From the NCBI GenBank assembly GCA_029721435.1, contig CM056578.1, positions 18,481,911-18,545,910 of the forward strand: 64,000 nt of DNA. Direction: 5' to 3'. How positions within the stretch are numbered: the first letter of the stretch is position 1; every line of letters begins with the position of its first letter. The stretch comes from Gymnothorax reevesii. Taxonomy: Eukaryota; Chordata; Actinopteri; Anguilliformes; Muraenidae. Shown here piece by piece: positions 59,932-64,000 of the stretch. The position numbers and the translations under genes are program-made. The notes under the pieces were generated by a model, which had not been told where the DNA came from, did not search any database, and was given only the letters and a program-made list of their open reading frames with translations.

Positions 59932-60539
59932 GAGTGCAAGTGCGTCTCAGGTTATGGCAGCAGGATGGGAAAGAAGCGCAATGAATTCTGAGACCCGAAG
60001 TCGTAAAAAAAAAAAGGGAATGGAGAAAAGACGCGGACGACTGCGGCCATGAATTTCCTCTTTTACGATGGTGCGGAGCGAAAACGAGACGGGGAGCAGC
60101 TCCGAGCTGACAGACGCCGTTGCGCAGTCCTACCTGCATTTGATTAATGCTGGGCGGAACCCAAAGATGAGTCCATCACACTCTTACAGGGGAGAGCAGG
60201 GGGGATGGTCAATTACACTTAAACGCACTTTCGTTTAGTGCCTTAAGGAAATAAAAAGGCTGAGTAACGATCATTTTTATGAAGAACATAACCTTGCCTC
60301 TGCTCCATCCGTATGTTAAAAAGGGCTGCTCTCTCCAGGACGAGGTGAGCACATTTGTGTGCGCGACCATGAAACCAAAGTTAAAAGCAACACCTTTGCA
60401 TCCATGCATTACTGCATGCACGGACAACTGCATGATATTGCATGGATGCATGCACGTCAGCATGCAGAAGCACCGTATGTGCATGAAGATGAAATGTATG
60501 CGAGCAAGCAAGCGCATACGTGAACATATAACACAAATG

Positions 60540-60685
60540 TGCATGAAAACACAAACACACAAATGCATGCACGCACATGCAAATGCCCATCGGAAATCCA
60601 CGCACACATACACATACCCACACGAGTATACATACACACACACAGACACCCACACAAGTGCACACAAAAACACACACGCGCACGC
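60540..60685. repeat. CA-rich cryptic simple sequence
   Basis: Interrupted CA repeats preceded by ATGCA/TGCATG words at 60396-60500. Confidence 0.85.
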
Positions 60686-61267
60686 CTTCTACCACCGAAG
60701 AATGCAAAAGCCGGTTTCGCCATAAACACTTAAAACTATAAAACTGTGTAAGAGGGCTGATTTGTGCAATGTTCAACCTACAGCAGGAATTGGAAAACAG
60801 ATGTACCTGAATAACTTTCTATCACAATATTCTGATGTCACCGTGCTGCCGCTAATGTTTCATTAATTTATCGACAGTTTAAGCAAACAGCTGCAGGGAA
60901 TATAAGAGAATCTCATAAAAGGTAACAAAAAAGCCATAAATCTGCCATTTCATGGCTATAACAGCCAATTTAATCACCAACCAGACCATGGATGCCTCCC
61001 TATAACGCAGCCCACATCTTTCTTTCCCCCTAAAGTCATTGGAAATTGCACAAGAGAATCCCAGCGGCTGCCATTTTGTGCCAGACGACAGGAGAATGCA
61101 ATATTAATGCTGCCGCTTCGCTTCTTTGCCGAGCGACCATGAGGCAAGGACCACTAACACTTCCAGATTCTCAAAGAGACTGTTTGCCTCCTCCTGAACA
61201 GTTTGTTGAGGCAGCCAGCACCTATTCCAGTTTTTAAGCTTGATCACTCCCTTATACACAGACTCAT

Positions 61268-61315
<48 letters not shown>
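61268..61315. repeat. (CA)n microsatellite
   Basis: About 23 pure CA units. Confidence 0.95.
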
Positions 61316-61319
<4 letters not shown>

Positions 61320-61789
61320 TGGCCACGGCATTGACAGGGAGAATCGATATGTACCAGGACCAGAGGTCTCCATCTGTCTTAATTACCACCTCTGGGATGA
61401 GAGAGAGAAGAGAGGGATCAAGGAAGTGGTAATTTAGTGTAAGAGAACCACAACAAGATGGAGAGGATGCTGCGATTTCCTATGTAGCATCTTACATGTA
61501 ACATACAGAATAATATTATTGCCACAAAAGGAACTGCAACACAAGTGTGACCGATGATAAAGGATATAATATGACGTTAACATCATTTCTTGATTAAAAT
61601 AATCATAGTGATTGTTTAAGCACTGTCAGCATGTAGTGACTCAATCTTGATGGAGCCACTCTGCATCATTCCTCTTGTTTGTAGCTTGTGACATACCATA
61701 TCTAACTGACTCAGCCTATATTTAAAAAGTGAATTAGGCCTAATGTTTATGGCCTTGGATAGCTGATGCATTATGTGAATTGGACCTCA

Positions 61790-61885
61790 CCTGACCTGTG
61801 TTCAGTAGTCGCTTCAATGACCTTCAGCGCACTCTTATCGCACTTCGCTTTGGATAAAATGTCCGCCGAATAAATGGAATGCAAC
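61790..61885 (+). mobile_element. Fish repeat fragment
   Basis: CACTTCGCTTTGGATAAAAT followed by GTCCGCCGAATAAATGGAAT is a decayed copy of the GGATAAAAGCGTCTGC tail motif. Confidence 0.5.
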
Positions 61886-62744
61886 GAGACCCCGTGAAAA
61901 CACCCGCGCCGCTCGTTAGCGCTTTTAATGTAATGGCGCACAAAGTTGAAACTGCTGACAGTCGATATCCAACCGCCTGCTACGCGGTAACAGGGACGAG
62001 ATTCCGCTGGCTTTGTGCATCCTGTTTCCACCGAGGCGATTCATAGCCAATAATAGCGCGTGAGTGATGGCATGCATGCGTAAGTGAGCGCTTATTGAGT
62101 TTAGCGCGGTAATGCAAGCTGACTGAGGAGGACGGGTTCTTAAAGACGGTTTCTGACGGAACTTCTTCGAGCTGGGCCAAGCTAAGTTTTTCTCTGACAC
62201 TAAGGTTGCCGGCTACTTGGCTGGCAGCAAAGGTCAATCTCCCCCCCCAGCGCCCCGTCCCACACCTCACTCCCTAAGCCACGGGGCTGTCCGAAGGAAG
62301 AAAAAAACTGGATTTATTGATTCTCATCCGCTTTTTTAAAGGTTATTCCTGCAGGAGCAGGAAGGGAGACGGCTGGCTGAAAATGGAGTCGTTGCGGGAG
62401 AAGAGGCCACTTCATCTCTCCCTCGACAGCTCCATCCTACACCCCCCCCCCCTCCCACCACCCAACCATTCGATTTCCATTCAATTTCATTATTCTAGAA
62501 AGCCAAGACGCGCAACAGATATCAGCCAATCTCACCGAGTAAATTACTCTTAAGCTCAGCTTTAAAATAGCTTTTCCGATACTTATTACCTAAATAAAAC
62601 TAAAACATTGCCACTAGAGCAAGAAGTTTTGACTCTTGTCAAGAGCTGCCAATAGGGAAAAGCTGATTTGTTTACTACCCTCTAGTTTAATGACACATTC
62701 AGCACTTTTCTTTAAGGCGATATCGTGTCACCTTTTGTCTTCTT

Positions 62745-62960
62745 CTAAGCAAGCGCAGGAATGACACACAACCCTCACACACCATTCACTCACACATACA
62801 TGCCAATGGGCAATTTAGAGTCTTCAATTAGCTTGACACGTATGCCTTAAGACTGTCAGAGGAAACTGGAGTACCTAGTGGAGACCCAAATGAACCAGGC
62901 CGGAACCCCACACAGAATCGCCACAGACAAGCTTCAAACCCACTACCATCTCCTGGCGAG
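62745..62960 (+). mobile_element. Widespread teleost interspersed repeat fragment
   Basis: It reads CACACACCATTCACTCACAC, GGGCAATTTAGAGTC, GAGGAAACTGGAGTACC, then CACACAGAATCGCCACAG and CTTCAAACCCACTACC in the order of a well-known fish repeat. It is decayed and non-coding. A shorter fragment of the family is at 43080-43205. Confidence 0.65.
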
Positions 62961-63545
62961 GAAGCAGCTCTATGACAATTACACTTATTAAGAGAACAGC
63001 CAACTAAAAAGTGGAGTGTACTGTACGTAGGTGAATGAAAAAAAGAAGCTATGAATACTCATAACAAGTCTAAAACACTCGCTACAACAGGTTTTTGGTG
63101 CTGAATAAGTTAATCTCTGGACAGCACATCCAGCCAACGGGAGCGGCGAACAAACAAATGAAGGCAGGGAGCACTTCTGCGGAGCGTAACAAAACCGAGA
63201 TTGCAAACATATTCAAAAATTCTCCGAATCCTTATTGTGGGACTCTCCGCAGCCATCCACTGAAATGAAGTTTGTGAATTATGAGCGGGACTAATTCTGC
63301 CTCTTCAGCGACAGACCGAGGACCCTACAGGCTGAGGTGTGTGGTTTGAGCGTGGACCAGCACTATTTTATATTAGCAGGAATTTGCATTTTAAGAGTTT
63401 ATTTTTGGGATGTGTGGCAGGCCTTCTTCTCATATCATTGCAAATGAAATTCTGTAACCCAACTAATAAAGTAGCAGTGGATAGCATCATCACAATGCAA
63501 TTCTCCCTGTTTATTTCAGCCCGTTTTTAATTTTTGTACTTTCGA

Positions 63546-63690
63546 TAACTGCTTCACTCCTCGTACTCGTCCCCTCTCCCCCTCTCTCTTTCCATCTCGT
63601 TCATCCCCTCTCCTTTCCATCTTTCCTCCCTCTCTCCATCCCATTTGCTCTCTCCCTCTCCCTTCTCTCTTCCATTCTCTCTCTCCCCGC
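63546..63690. repeat. Polypyrimidine tract
   Basis: About 145 bp of almost pure C/T on the plus strand; such mirror-like tracts can adopt triplex (H-DNA) form. Confidence 0.8.
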
Positions 63691-63857
63691 CACGCTCTGC
63701 ACTTGCGGGGTGTTGCATGATGGGATTGATGTGTGTCAGTCTCAGCTGCACATTCCTCATTCCTCTGTATCATCCCTGATGCTTCAGAGGCTTTTAAGAG
63801 CAACAGAGAGCAAGGAACTTTCCTTCTAAAGCACAGTGGTCTACCGTTACTCTGTGA

Positions 63858-63885
63858 TACACACACACACACGCGCGCAGACACA

Positions 63886-63918
<33 letters not shown>

Positions 63919-63930
63919 TCAAACACACAG
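63858..63930. repeat. (CA)n with CGCG interruptions
   Basis: Three CA runs separated by CGCGCG, a Z-DNA-prone sequence. Confidence 0.9.
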
Positions 63931-64000
63931 TATAACTGAATGTCATACACAGGGAAACTCTGTGAAGGCGCTGTAGGAAGAGGTGTGATCACAGCCGGAG

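Larger units (their letters stand above)
59932..62744. other. Non-coding sequence
   Basis: A CpG-richer patch at 59980-60130 adjoins a minus-strand donor-like word (ATGCAG|GTAGGAC near 60132) without a supporting frame. The rest is unique or simple sequence. Confidence 0.5.
62961..64000. other. Non-coding sequence to window end
   Basis: Unique sequence, then the polypyrimidine tract and CA repeats. The 158-codon minus-strand frame across 63516-63992 is derived from these repeats. Confidence 0.55.

Noticed and set aside
60132..60180. Minus-strand donor ATGCAG|GTAGGAC beside a CpG patch
   Set aside because: The associated ATG frame reaches a stop before the donor; too little support for an exon.

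Overview
This window is almost certainly vertebrate, probably teleost, nuclear DNA and is nearly all intronic or intergenic. Four things point that way: very dense (CA)n/(GT)n, (TAA)n and (CT)n microsatellites; several families of Tc1/mariner and hAT-type DNA transposons and MITEs typical of fish; no compact gene array; and spliced-exon architecture. There is no sign of bacterial or viral coding.

One protein-coding exon is well supported. It lies on the minus strand at 13943-14167: 225 bp, phase 1 to phase 1, with a consensus GTAAGG donor and a CU-rich acceptor. It encodes a proline-rich piece of the cytoplasmic N-terminal domain of a teneurin. From memory of mammalian teneurin-2, GRP.PPT..SLLP, CQMPLL.S and (D/E)FSPN.YL.R.C occur there in the same order and between the same split glycine codons. 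The paralogue (tenm2 or tenm3 group) cannot be settled from one exon. The gene runs from high to low coordinates, so both sides of the exon are large introns. A ~450 bp CU-rich stretch (sense strand) follows the donor, and UG/UA repeats precede the acceptor, a layout expected of a regulated cassette exon.

Upstream on the same strand, the CpG-rich block at about 32.0-32.45 kb looks like an alternative promoter and first exon. A strong-context ATG, five codons long, runs into a consensus donor at 32012 in phase 1, which would join the teneurin exon in frame. Two weaker candidates of the same kind lie at 35355-35398 and 40248-40337. If real, these would give teneurin isoforms with short, different N-termini.

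Region by region: 1-13.4 kb is AT-rich intron with microsatellites. 13.4-14.3 kb holds the exon and its flanks. 15-18 kb has CpG-richer islands. 22.7-23.05 kb holds a degenerate 42-bp minisatellite. 29.2 and 42.5 kb carry two copies of one MITE, the second with another MITE nested in it. 32-34.6 kb holds the candidate promoter plus a compound CT/CA tandem repeat. 39.2-47.0 kb is a transposon cluster: an internally deleted Tc1-like element, a telomere-like-motif repeat split by a hAT MITE with a perfect 8-bp target duplication, a 1.6-kb decayed Tc1 element, and a 181-bp tandem array. 50-64 kb contains further MITE and fish-repeat fragments, simple repeats and one perfect DR1 nuclear-receptor motif.

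No RNA genes, CRISPR arrays or operons are visible. I did not find a previously undescribed biological system. The most interesting candidates are the alternative first exons and the splicing control around the teneurin cassette exon.
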